Shown one piece after another: positions 10,270 through 19,460 of a stretch of 64,000 bases of DNA; within the stretch, counting starts at the first letter, position 1; the number at the start of each line of letters is the position of its first letter. The DNA is from Planctomycetota bacterium (GTDB lineage Bacteria > Planctomycetota > Phycisphaerae > Phycisphaerales > Phycisphaeraceae). The position numbers and the translations under genes are program-made. Below the pieces are notes generated by a model, which had not been told where the DNA came from, made no database searches, and saw only the letters and a list, made by a program, of their open reading frames with translations. Where the stretch lies: positions 18,903 through 82,902 of the forward strand of contig JAJRRS010000006.1 of the NCBI GenBank assembly GCA_024279275.1. Reading direction: 5' to 3'.

Positions 10270-11220
10270 TCAAAAATACCTCACCAGCATCAGCAACCAG
10301 TACGCAAAAGGTGCCACCACCACAGGCGAATCGACAATATCCAGCACCCCGCCAAATCCCGGAACAGCACTCCCCGAGTCCTTAATCCCCGCATCCCGCT
10401 TAAACAGGCTCGCCACCAGATCCCCGAACTGCCCGATCCCACCAAGCACCAGACCGGCTGGGAACACGAACCACAGCGGATAAATCACTTTCACAAACTC
10501 TCGCCCGCTGCCCTCCCGCACCCAATACCCATTGATCCCATATTGATTCCCCAACGCCGCCAACCCCGTCGCCAGCACCGCCGCCACGACCATCCCCCCG
10601 GCCAATCCCTCCCAGGTCTTTTTGGGACTCAGCCAGGGGATCATCTTGTGCTTGCCGATCATCAGCCCCGTGAAATACGCACCAATATCACAGCTCTTGG
10701 TGACCGCGATCACCGCGATTAGTGTCCAGGCCGAGTGCCACGACCGGATCCCCATCAGATACCCCGGCAAGACGCCCAGATAAACAAACGTAAACATCCC
10801 CGCCGCCGCCGCATGGATCGCGCCATCGGTTCGGCCTTTGCGGCTATGAATCACCAGTGTCGCCAGGAACAGCCCCGCCATCGCCGTGCCGTAGATCGCC
10901 ACCGCCGTCTGCGAGCCTATCCCAAGCGGGATCGCATAAAACAAGATCAACCCCAGCAACCCACTGAGCACGATCATCGGCGTATCAATCACCACACCCT
11001 TCGCCCGAAAAATCACACACAACTCCCGCGACCCCAGCACCACCAGCCCCGCGAAACACATCAGCATCAACAGCCCCGCCGGCAGATACGTCCGCCCCAG
11101 GAACAACCCCTGCAGCGGGTTGCCTGTCAGGTCCACCGTATCCAGCACGCCATCCAGGACGACCACGCCGATCAGCACCGCGATCATGATTGGGCCGAAG
11201 ATAAGTCGGTACTTGAGCAT
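10270..11220 (-). CDS. cdsA: Phosphatidate cytidylyltransferase
   Basis: Polytopic protein; C-terminal signature SPKKTWEGLAGG ... GQFGDLVASLFKRDAGIKDSG..PGFGGVLDIVDS. Confidence 0.9.
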   Translation of the reverse strand: MLKYRLIFGPIMIAVLIGVVVLDGVLDTVDLTGNPLQGLFLGRTYLPAGLLMLMCFAGLVVLGSRELCVIFRAKGVVIDTPMIVLSGLLGLILFYAIPLGIGSQTAVAIYGTAMAGLFLATLVIHSRKGRTDGAIHAAAAGMFTFVYLGVLPGYLMGIRSWHSAWTLIAVIAVTKSCDIGAYFTGLMIGKHKMIPWLSPKKTWEGLAGGMVVAAVLATGLAALGNQYGINGYWVREGSGREFVKVIYPLWFVFPAGLVLGGIGQFGDLVASLFKRDAGIKDSGSAVPGFGGVLDIVDSPVVVAPFAYWLLMLVRYF

Positions 11221-11436
11221 CCGACCATCCTACACCAACCCGCACCCGTCACGCCAAGCAGCGGGGGGGCTAATCATGTCGCATCCATTCGTATCCTTAC
11301 TCACAAGCAGCCCGCCGACAACGTCGGCCCGGTACAGGCGTATCCATCCCTTGGGGACTCTGGAATTAGTCCGGAGTGCTTCCGGGGACGGGGTCGTGGC
11401 TTGGCCCAAGCATCGGGATCAACTACCTTTATCATT

Positions 11437-13290
11437 GTGACTACATCGCCAGCCAAAACGTGCCTCAAGTGCTTGGGCCTGACCTGCCTACTCATGGTGA
11501 TGGCGTTCTACGTTTCCATAGCCCATGCCCAGTCGCTCTCCGTCGCCGCCGATGGCTCCAGGCTCTGGCTGCTTTCCCCCGAGACCGACCGCCCCGGCGT
11601 CTTCACTGTGTACCACCATGCACTAAGCGATCCGCCTTCACAGATCACCCAGGTCATGACTCTGCGTGGCGTGGTCCGTCCTCACTGCGTCGCAGCGTCG
11701 GGGAATTCCCTCTGGATCATCTACCCCGACGGCAAGGTCCAGGCCATCCTTGCCGAGCATTCAGTGCTCCATGACAGTTGGGTCTACCAGCCCCGCGTCG
11801 AGCCTCGACTCCCCACCGGTGCCTCGGTGCGCGCCACCGCCCTGACACACTCAGGCCCCTGGGTTCTGGTACGCATCGAAGACCCCCAGACGCTCACGAA
11901 GATCGACACCCTCTCGCAGCCGAAAACCAAAGCCACCCGCGACGCCGCCGCACGCCGACGACGCAACATCGCCATCGGACTCCCACCTGACCACGGCATC
12001 AACGACCTCGATCAACCCAAAACCACAGCCACCGACTCGTCCTCTAAACCCACACCGCCGGACAGCGCCGCACAAGTGGATCCGCCGACTTCCGACGCGC
12101 CCTCTAAATCCACCGCTCTACCCGTCGACCGCCTGCTGTATCTGGATCACGGAAAATGGCGTGTCCGCCCGCTACCCCAAGATTGGCCCCACGGCGCAGA
12201 AGCCTGGCTGGTGACAGAACGTGACCCAAACGATTCCCCCACACTCATCGCCCGCTTAAATACGAGCAACACAGAAAACACCGATACCATTACGGTCTAT
12301 CGCAGTAGCGTGCAACCGCCGGTTACCTGGTCACATCAAGACTATCCCGTAAACGCCCAGGCCAACGGCATCACCCTGATGGCCGTCGAAGGTCAACTCG
12401 TCTTGGCCCAACACCAACACGAACGAGGCCAACTCACCGCCGAACTTTCGGTCCTGCGCAGTGGCAAAATCTTGCCCGTTGGCGCAATGACCCTCGATGA
12501 CGTTTCTCCAACCAAGTGGTCCATCCTCGGCACAGGCAACGCCGCCGCCCTCATCGCGCAACACGAAAACATAACCCGCACCGACGCCGCGCCCACCGGC
12601 TTGCCGCCGCTTATCTGGACACAAGCCAACCTGCGTGGCCAGACCGTGTTGGAACCCACCGACCTTGTTCTCAAAACGCCCACATGGATGGACGACTTCG
12701 CCCAATACGCTTTACTCGCCTTCGTCGTCATCCTCATCACGGTCTTGATGCTGGCGTTCTGGCGGCGGGACTCGGCTTGGAATCGCCTGGACCTTCCATC
12801 GGACGTCGTCGTCGCGGACCTGCCCCGGCGAGCCGCCGCCGCCGCCATCGACATGGCACCCGGACTTCTGGGCGCCATGGCCTACTTCGGCATGTCATTC
12901 GATGACATCATCCAACACTGGCCCGGCAACGGGATCGCGCAGACCGCTGTGCAAATGCTTCCCGGTGCCGTTGTCATCGCCATCTTCGTCACCCACACCA
13001 CCCTCACCGAACTTATCCTCGCACGTTCACTGGGCAAAATAATCACCGGCCTACGCACCACCACACTCACCGGCACACGCCCACGCGCCTGGCAGCTTCT
13101 CGTCCGTGGCCTGCTTAAATCACTGGACCTGCTCCCCGGCGCTTGGCTGCTGCTCATGCTCCCGGTCATCGCCCCACACCGCCAACGCCTCGGCGACCTC
13201 GTCGGCCGCACCGTCGTCATCACCGATGCGCCGCCGGAACCAGAAGATAGTCAAGACGATTCAGATCAATCCCCGCCCCCGGAAGATTGA
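11437..13290 (+). CDS. RDD-domain membrane protein with large extracytoplasmic N-terminal region
   Basis: GTG start with signal peptide (CLKCLGLTCLLMVMAFYVSIAHAQ); C-terminal RDD domain LPRRAAAAAIDMAPG...LARSLGKIITGLR...QRLGDLVGRTVVI. Confidence 0.75.
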   Translation: MTTSPAKTCLKCLGLTCLLMVMAFYVSIAHAQSLSVAADGSRLWLLSPETDRPGVFTVYHHALSDPPSQITQVMTLRGVVRPHCVAASGNSLWIIYPDGKVQAILAEHSVLHDSWVYQPRVEPRLPTGASVRATALTHSGPWVLVRIEDPQTLTKIDTLSQPKTKATRDAAARRRRNIAIGLPPDHGINDLDQPKTTATDSSSKPTPPDSAAQVDPPTSDAPSKSTALPVDRLLYLDHGKWRVRPLPQDWPHGAEAWLVTERDPNDSPTLIARLNTSNTENTDTITVYRSSVQPPVTWSHQDYPVNAQANGITLMAVEGQLVLAQHQHERGQLTAELSVLRSGKILPVGAMTLDDVSPTKWSILGTGNAAALIAQHENITRTDAAPTGLPPLIWTQANLRGQTVLEPTDLVLKTPTWMDDFAQYALLAFVVILITVLMLAFWRRDSAWNRLDLPSDVVVADLPRRAAAAAIDMAPGLLGAMAYFGMSFDDIIQHWPGNGIAQTAVQMLPGAVVIAIFVTHTTLTELILARSLGKIITGLRTTTLTGTRPRAWQLLVRGLLKSLDLLPGAWLLLMLPVIAPHRQRLGDLVGRTVVITDAPPEPEDSQDDSDQSPPPED

Positions 13291-13355
13291 TATGAGGCAT
13301 TCAATGACTTGGGTGACGTATGAATTGAGTGAACGTCGCCGTTCTTGATCGGCTT

Positions 13356-13439
13356 GAATCTGTGTCATCTGCGCAATCTGCGGATACTCCCCTCCCCCAT
13401 TTTCCTCCGTGTCTCTGTGCCTTTGTACGCTCCGTGTTT
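13356..13439. repeat. Half-site of the nested repeat families (GCAGATT arm followed by CACAGAG arm)
   Basis: AATCTGTGTCATCTGCGCAATCTGCGGATAC then CTCCGTGTCTCTGTGCCTTTGTACGCTCCGTGTTT. Confidence 0.6.
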
Positions 13440-13450
13440 AACCCATCTTC

Positions 13451-14617
13451 CTACTTTACCGCCGCCTCCAGCGCGATCAGTGCGTAGCAGGTCACAAGAT
13501 TAGCATCGTCCTCCATCCAGCGGTCTGCATCATTGGTCCACGACCCGTCCTTGCGTTGGCGTGACGTGAGCGCATCGATCAGGTCATTGGCCCAGTCATG
13601 CTCGACGCCGTCGCCGGTGCGGATCGTGGTCTGCCCGTATGCATCCAGTGCCCGGGCAAACGTCATGTAGTAGTAATACAAACCCTGGAGTTTCATCGAC
13701 TTCGGCAGGCCGGGGTTTACTTCCAGCGTGTAGTTGTTTTTAATCCACTTCAACGCAGCCACCACACGCGGGTCGTCACGGTCGAGTTGAGCATAAAGGT
13801 AGCTCTTAAACCCGGCGTAGGTCATTGATCCGTATGTCCGCAACCCCGACACCGGGCGACCTGCCTTGGCTTCGTCAATCAAGTCCGGGTTGGCCTTGGA
13901 CTCGGGCACACCGACCAGGTCTTTGTTGATGCTGGTCGAATAAATAAACCCGCCATCCTGCTCGATCACGTCTGCAAACCGGTTATTACTTTTTATGCCC
14001 TGGCACCGGCTGATGAACGCGACCGCCCGCAAAAACGCTGGGTCTTTGCAATCAAGCCCCGAGTCATAAAGACCCTGTAGCATGATCTGTGTGTTGGACA
14101 GGTCGGGTCGGCCGTGCTGGCCGTAGCCTGCGCCGCCGAAGAACGGATGCGATTCATCGACCCGTTTTCCCTGCGCATCCGCCTGCCCGTCCCATTGAAG
14201 TCCACGCAGAAAATCCTGCGCGTTCTTAATCGTCTCTCGCATTCCCGGCCGATCGCGCACCAGATTCAATGCACTTAAGCAGATCGCCGTGTTGTAATTT
14301 GCGAGTATGCCCGAATGGATCCCCCCGTCTTCGCGCACGTTTGCCAGGATATACGCAATCCCTTTTTCGACCTGTGGATCGTCCCGGGAAACAAGCCCCG
14401 AGTCGATCATCACCGTCACCGCCATCGCCGTCACCGCCGGCCCATGCTTGGGCGACCAACTCCCGTCCTGATTTTGCGTGGATCGCAGGTAGGCAACGCC
14501 GCGTGCGATCGAAGCCTGCGCCTGAGCGTTATGGTCAGCGTCGATCCCGTAGGCCCGACCCGTCAGGCTCATCATCAGGATAAAGATACTCAGACTTGCG
14601 AGGATTGTGTTACGCAT
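13451..14617 (-). CDS. Prenyltransferase/squalene-oxidase repeat-containing secreted protein
   Basis: Signal peptide; repeated GVAYLRSTQNQDGSW, ALTSRQRKDGSWTND motifs. Confidence 0.75.
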   Translation of the reverse strand: MRNTILASLSIFILMMSLTGRAYGIDADHNAQAQASIARGVAYLRSTQNQDGSWSPKHGPAVTAMAVTVMIDSGLVSRDDPQVEKGIAYILANVREDGGIHSGILANYNTAICLSALNLVRDRPGMRETIKNAQDFLRGLQWDGQADAQGKRVDESHPFFGGAGYGQHGRPDLSNTQIMLQGLYDSGLDCKDPAFLRAVAFISRCQGIKSNNRFADVIEQDGGFIYSTSINKDLVGVPESKANPDLIDEAKAGRPVSGLRTYGSMTYAGFKSYLYAQLDRDDPRVVAALKWIKNNYTLEVNPGLPKSMKLQGLYYYYMTFARALDAYGQTTIRTGDGVEHDWANDLIDALTSRQRKDGSWTNDADRWMEDDANLVTCYALIALEAAVK

Positions 14618-14689
14618 CGTGGTTTCCCGCTGTAGTTAAGGTGTCGGTATGATTATAGCCAACGAGGGCAGCTAAGTAATAATAGGAGT

Positions 14690-15748
14690 GTGACCATGAG
14701 CGGCACGATTAACGACCACACAACGCCAAGCCCCCTCAAGGCGCTGATTATATTCATTGCCGCCATGACGGCCTGGTTCATCACCACGGAACCCCTACAG
14801 GCAGGCGACCTAACTTACGAGTTCCAGACAATATCAGAAGACTGGGTCGATCCCGCCCGCGACGATCGCCCCGTGCCGATCAAAGCCTACCTCCCCATCG
14901 ACACCCCGGGGCCATGCCCGGTGATTATCTTCTCGCACGGGCTGGGCGGCTCGCGCGAGGGTTATTCTTACCTCGGCGAATACTGGGCGTCCCACGGCTA
15001 CATCAGCGTTCACATCCAGCACCTCGGCAGCGACAGCGCGGTCTGGCGTGATAAGCCGTTGTTCAAGCGTAAGCGTGCGATGCGTAAAGCCATCACAAAG
15101 ATCGAGAACAGCCTGAACCGTCCGGCCGACGTCTCCTTCACCCTCGACAGGCTCGAAAAACTTAACGCCGACCCCGCCTCTCCTTGGTATCAGCAACTCG
15201 ACCTCGACCGGATCGGCATGGCGGGCCACTCCTACGGTGCGTTTACCTCGATGGCCATCGCGGGCCAGGTCTTTGTCGGGCGCGACGGACGGCCACGGGA
15301 TTTAGCCGACGCACGCATTAAAGCCGCGGTTGTCATGAGCGCCCAGGCGCCGCGCGACCGGGACACCTTCGACGAAAGTTATGCCCAGATCACGATCCCC
15401 ATCTTCCACATGACCGGCACGAAAGACACGTCCCCGGTCGGCCTGTCTAAATCGCCAGCCGACCGACGTATCCCCTACGACCACACCCCCGGACCGGCCG
15501 ACGGCGGACATGACGCTTATCTGCTGACGTTCACCGATGGCGACCACATGATCTTCTCCGGGCGAAAACGCGGCTTCCTGAACCGGGCTGGCAAGCAAGA
15601 TAAGATTTTCCAACGACACATCCGTGAATCAAGCCTCGCGTTCTGGAACGTGTATCTGAACGGTGATGAAGCCGCCCGCGACTGGCTGCGCGGTGGGGGG
15701 TTTGCAGATGAGTTGGGCGACACCGGCGTGTTAGAAATCAAACCCTGA
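14690..15748 (+). CDS. Alpha/beta hydrolase (predicted dienelactone hydrolase / PAF-acetylhydrolase-like)
   Basis: PVIIFSHGLGGSREGY, GMAGHSYGAFT nucleophile elbow. Confidence 0.8.
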   Translation: MTMSGTINDHTTPSPLKALIIFIAAMTAWFITTEPLQAGDLTYEFQTISEDWVDPARDDRPVPIKAYLPIDTPGPCPVIIFSHGLGGSREGYSYLGEYWASHGYISVHIQHLGSDSAVWRDKPLFKRKRAMRKAITKIENSLNRPADVSFTLDRLEKLNADPASPWYQQLDLDRIGMAGHSYGAFTSMAIAGQVFVGRDGRPRDLADARIKAAVVMSAQAPRDRDTFDESYAQITIPIFHMTGTKDTSPVGLSKSPADRRIPYDHTPGPADGGHDAYLLTFTDGDHMIFSGRKRGFLNRAGKQDKIFQRHIRESSLAFWNVYLNGDEAARDWLRGGGFADELGDTGVLEIKP

Positions 15749-15792
15749 CAGGCAAGCTCACCAACCGCTAATCGTTAACCATTAAAGCGTTC

Positions 15793-15987
15793 TCATACGG
15801 ATTCTAATAAATCCTCGTGCGTGCAACCACGGCGTACTTCCCGCGTTCGGGGGACTTGGCCCGTTGGGCCAATGCGCGGATCTACGATCCGCCGCTAAAC
15901 GGCAAGCCCGCGTGCTACGGGTGTCGTGGGTTTGTTCTAAGAACGCGGGCCTCGCAGATGCACGAGGGTTAATCAGAAGGCGTATCA
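15793..15987. repeat. Multi-hairpin intergenic element with 28-nt imperfect terminal inverted repeats
   Basis: TCATACGGATTCTAATAAATCCTCGTGC / GCACGAGGGTTAATCAGAAGGCGTATCA (22 of 28 complementary) enclosing CCCGCGTTC/GAACGCGGG and two small hairpins. Confidence 0.7.
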
Positions 15988-16039
15988 CTCCAGCCGTAGC
16001 GGTTTATTCGCTAGCCGTGGGCGTGATTCCACGGTTGAT

Positions 16040-16059
16040 CCCCCAGCTTCCGCTGGGGG
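16040..16059. repeat. C5-GC hairpin family member (CCCCCAGC-TTCC-GCTGGGGG)
   Basis: Perfect 8-bp stem followed by CTATAGG. Confidence 0.75.
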
Positions 16060-16115
16060 CTATAGGTGTGGCGCTACGGTTGGATTGAGAATGTTCTAAC
16101 CACCAATCACCAAAC

Positions 16116-16721
16116 CTAAACCCCCCACGGGTCCATCGGCCCGACCTCATCGGATCCCCGCGACAGGTTGCGTAACTTCCTAAACGCCGTCACCGTCAGC
16201 CACAACCAGCCCCCGAATATCACCAACTGCAACAACGCCACGATGAGCACGCCGGTATTTCCCAGGCTCGCAACGCCCAGCAATAACCCCAGCCCCGCGA
16301 TCAGCGCAAAGAACAGCACCAACCACTTCGCCACGGCGGTCTGCCCCGTGCCGCCCCGGCGTATGCCGAAACCTAGAAATACGAGTGCAACGCTGGGGAT
16401 CAGCAGCACCAGCAGGTACAGGATCGCCAGTCCTACGGACGCCGTCACGACATGTTGTTTTGTAACCTGCCCACGTAACTCCGCTGGCAGCGTTGTCAGG
16501 ATCTGATCAATGATCAACTGCGGCTGGATCATCATCGCCACCGCGTTCAACAGGCAGCAGCAGGTCATCAGCAACCCCGCACCGGCACACAGCCAGGCAT
16601 ACAAAGCCGCCTTCCGCGCAGCTTCCGTCGGCCCCCCCGGTCCCCCCGGTCTCCCTGGCGGGGAGGAGTAAGGCGATTGCCATTCGCCGGGCGGTTCTAA
16701 TCTTGGGTCCAGTGTAGACAT
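16116..16721 (-). CDS. Hypothetical membrane protein with GGP-repeat cytoplasmic tail
   Basis: Four hydrophobic segments; N-terminal PPGRPGGPGGP encoded by CCCCCGGTC repeats. Confidence 0.65.
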   Translation of the reverse strand: MSTLDPRLEPPGEWQSPYSSPPGRPGGPGGPTEAARKAALYAWLCAGAGLLMTCCCLLNAVAMMIQPQLIIDQILTTLPAELRGQVTKQHVVTASVGLAILYLLVLLIPSVALVFLGFGIRRGGTGQTAVAKWLVLFFALIAGLGLLLGVASLGNTGVLIVALLQLVIFGGWLWLTVTAFRKLRNLSRGSDEVGPMDPWGV

Positions 16722-16885
16722 GCGTTAAAGGATAGCTAAGATCGCCGACCGGCGGGGAAATGGGGGAAGGCGGGGGGGAGCCGGGGGGAGCCGGGGGAAG
16801 CCCGTCGTTGCTGGCGAATACTCATGCACTGGGCCGATGATGTAGAGACCGTCAGCCAGCAACCCAACGTCACGAATCAGCCCGC

Positions 16886-18094
16886 ATGAAGAAAACGATT
16901 TCCATCATCCTCCGCCTGGTCCTCGCCGCACTGGGCATCGGGTACATCGTCTTCACGCTTTCCTGGCACGACCAGGTCATCCTCCCTGTGGGCTTCACCC
17001 TCCCCGACGGCACCGTCACCCAATCCGAATCAACGTTCCCGGTCATCTCACAACAAGACGACGACCAACTCACGCTGCAAGCCGCCGATGATTCACAACA
17101 GTTCACGATCACGATCCCTAAAGACTCGGTTGCGGTTGACCAGCCGCGATTAAAGCCAGGGATTGTCACGACTCTACGCGGTGCGAATGTAAAATTACTT
17201 TTGCTTGGCATGGCGTTGATCCTGCCAGTGTTCCCGATCCAGGCGGCGCGGTGGTGGCTACTGATGCGGTGTCGGGGGATGCACGTGCCGTTCTCCCGTG
17301 CGATGCGTCTGACTATGGTGGGGCTTTTTTACAACTTCTGCATGCCCGGTATGACAGGCGGTGATGTCGTGAAGGCCTACTACGCAGCGAAGGGAAGTGG
17401 TATGCGTGGTGTGGCCGTGATGAGCGTGATCTTCGACCGGGCAACAGGACTGATGGGGCTAATCATGCTCGCGGGGATCGCCGGGTTGCTCATGCTTTGG
17501 CGGGGTGAACTTGATGCCGACACATTTGCCTTGGTTCGAGACGTGACTGTTTGGATATGGGCCGGCTTCGTCTGTGCTGCAGCGGGTGTGTTGTTATATT
17601 TATCCAACCACGTCCGCCGAGTAATTAGACTCGACAAATTACTTAGTAGGCTCGGACCCGATCACTTCCTCGTTAAAATCGATGACGCAGCTTCGGCGTA
17701 CCGGAGGCACCCCGGCACAATTATCGCCGCTTCATTGATAAGCATGCCTGTGCATTTATGTCAGGCCATGGCAACGACTTTGGCCGGATGGGCTCTTGGG
17801 ATGGGTTTAGCCGCTGGGCTAATGCTGACCGTTCTGCCGGTTGTATTCCTGGCTGGCAGCGTGCCGCTGTCACCCCCTCAGGGTGTGGGTGTGATGGACT
17901 ACCTGGTAGTAAAGATGCTCTTGCCTTCCTCTTTAGCCGACGCCAACCAACTGGTCAGCATGTTGATTGTGATGCGGCTGTTCTTAATCGGCTACGCGTT
18001 GATCGGCGCGCTGACCATGCTCCGCGGCGACATCCACCTCTTCCCACAGACGGATGATGATTCAGCGTCAGAGCAGAAACCCGATTCCGCGTAG
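16886..18094 (+). CDS. Lysylphosphatidylglycerol synthase TM-region / flippase-like (UPF0104) protein
   Basis: FPIQAARWWLLMRCRG, FYNFCMPGMTGGDVVKAYYAAKGSG, PPQGVGVMDYLV. Confidence 0.8.
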   Translation: MKKTISIILRLVLAALGIGYIVFTLSWHDQVILPVGFTLPDGTVTQSESTFPVISQQDDDQLTLQAADDSQQFTITIPKDSVAVDQPRLKPGIVTTLRGANVKLLLLGMALILPVFPIQAARWWLLMRCRGMHVPFSRAMRLTMVGLFYNFCMPGMTGGDVVKAYYAAKGSGMRGVAVMSVIFDRATGLMGLIMLAGIAGLLMLWRGELDADTFALVRDVTVWIWAGFVCAAAGVLLYLSNHVRRVIRLDKLLSRLGPDHFLVKIDDAASAYRRHPGTIIAASLISMPVHLCQAMATTLAGWALGMGLAAGLMLTVLPVVFLAGSVPLSPPQGVGVMDYLVVKMLLPSSLADANQLVSMLIVMRLFLIGYALIGALTMLRGDIHLFPQTDDDSASEQKPDSA

Positions 18095-18107
18095 CGTCGT
18101 TTTACTG

Positions 18108-18383
18108 CTACTGATTGATTCGCCACCACAAGACGCGCAGCATTACCCAGGTCCGTTCGCCGAATACGCTGGTCAGGATGATTGTAAATATGCACCAGGC
18201 ACATACGATTGCGGTGCGGTGTCGGCCGGGGGTGCGCCAGGCGAGCCAGGTCAGGGTCGGGCCGCCAATGAGCAACGCTACCAGCGGGTAGAACGTCGGT
18301 TTGTGCATCCAGGCCCACAGTAGCCGCATCAGGTGCGGTCCTGATGGCGGATCGGTGGGGGTGGCCCACAACGTCAACAGCAA
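18108..18383 (-). CDS. Hypothetical small membrane protein
   Basis: Two hydrophobic segments; fills the gap between neighbouring genes. Confidence 0.45.
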   Translation of the reverse strand: MLLTLWATPTDPPSGPHLMRLLWAWMHKPTFYPLVALLIGGPTLTWLAWRTPGRHRTAIVCAWCIFTIILTSVFGERTWVMLRVLWWRINQ

Positions 18384-18634
18384 GGCCGACTGTAAGACGA
18401 TGACCCCCCCTGTAAGCCGACGGCTGATCGCGCGTCGCCGAGCGGGGGTGAGCAGCCGTGTGCGTGATCGGGTTCGTTTGTTTGCTGCCAGCGTCTGGCT
18501 CCGACATAATCCTGCTTGCGGTGGGGCACCTGTGGCCCATGACCAGTGTACCCTCGGCGTTGCAGGCCGGGCGATCGCGCTCTAGTATCACAACCTGTCA
18601 GAGGTTGTTGACCCGTGTTGCGGTTTAATGGGCG

Positions 18635-19426
18635 GTGATGGCAAACGACACACAAACATGGCTGCACATCGTCCGTTCGCTGTCGGCCCAGAACGCGGCG
18701 GTGCGTGTGAGCCTGTCCACCAGGCCCGTGGAGGAGGGAGGGCGTTATGCGCGTGTGCGTGTGTTGGCGGTCGGTTCGGACGGGATATCGGTAATCGAAG
18801 AGCCGAGCATACGCGATCTTGGTGACCGGTTGCGTCCGGGCAAAGACATTGACATCCTCGTGGTCCAAAAACAAACCCGCCTGGTCGGGCGCTGCCGGGT
18901 CAACGGTTATGTCAAACACGCGCTGAATGAAGCCACACGCCTGGACGCGCTGCAGGTCTCGCCGCCGGTCAAGGTTTTCTCCGGCCAGCTTCGAGATTTT
19001 TACCGGGCGCCGATCGGCGCGGGGGTCGAAGTGAAACCGATCCTGTTGAAGCTCGACCCCGCAGACGCACCCGCACTCCAACGAGCCAGCCTGGCCGGAC
19101 TCGACCCCGACAAAACTTTCAAGGCCCGCCTGGTGAACATCAGCGGTGGGGGGATGGGGTTGGCGATCGTAATCGATAGAGCAGGCGCTTCGGTCTTTGA
19201 GATAGGCACCGTTGTCACCGTGTACGCCGAACTCCCGACCCTGGATACGCCACTGGAGCTAAAGGCGCACATCGTCCACACCGAAAAACTCGAGATCGGC
19301 GACATCTACCTCGGCGTGTCATTCACCATTGACGACCCTACCTTGAAGCATCAGGTGGAAGACCAACTCCAACGCCTATCGGTCTGGATTCAACGACGGA
19401 TGTTGAAGAAAGAAAGCCGGGATTAA
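18635..19426 (+). CDS. PilZ-domain protein
   Basis: ARLVNISGGGMGLAI, VHTEKLEIGDIYLGVSFT in the C-terminal half. Confidence 0.7.
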   Translation: MMANDTQTWLHIVRSLSAQNAAVRVSLSTRPVEEGGRYARVRVLAVGSDGISVIEEPSIRDLGDRLRPGKDIDILVVQKQTRLVGRCRVNGYVKHALNEATRLDALQVSPPVKVFSGQLRDFYRAPIGAGVEVKPILLKLDPADAPALQRASLAGLDPDKTFKARLVNISGGGMGLAIVIDRAGASVFEIGTVVTVYAELPTLDTPLELKAHIVHTEKLEIGDIYLGVSFTIDDPTLKHQVEDQLQRLSVWIQRRMLKKESRD

Positions 19427-19460
19427 CTGGGGGTAACCGGGGGTAACCGGGGGTAATGTG

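Noticed and set aside
10735-11436. N-terminal 234 residues of the 851-aa plus-strand ORF
   Set aside because: Antisense to cdsA, Arg/His/Gln-rich shadow translation; the signal peptide after GTG at 11437 is the credible start.
18374-19081. 235-aa minus-strand ORF
   Set aside because: Overlaps the PilZ-domain gene in antisense; no domain signal.
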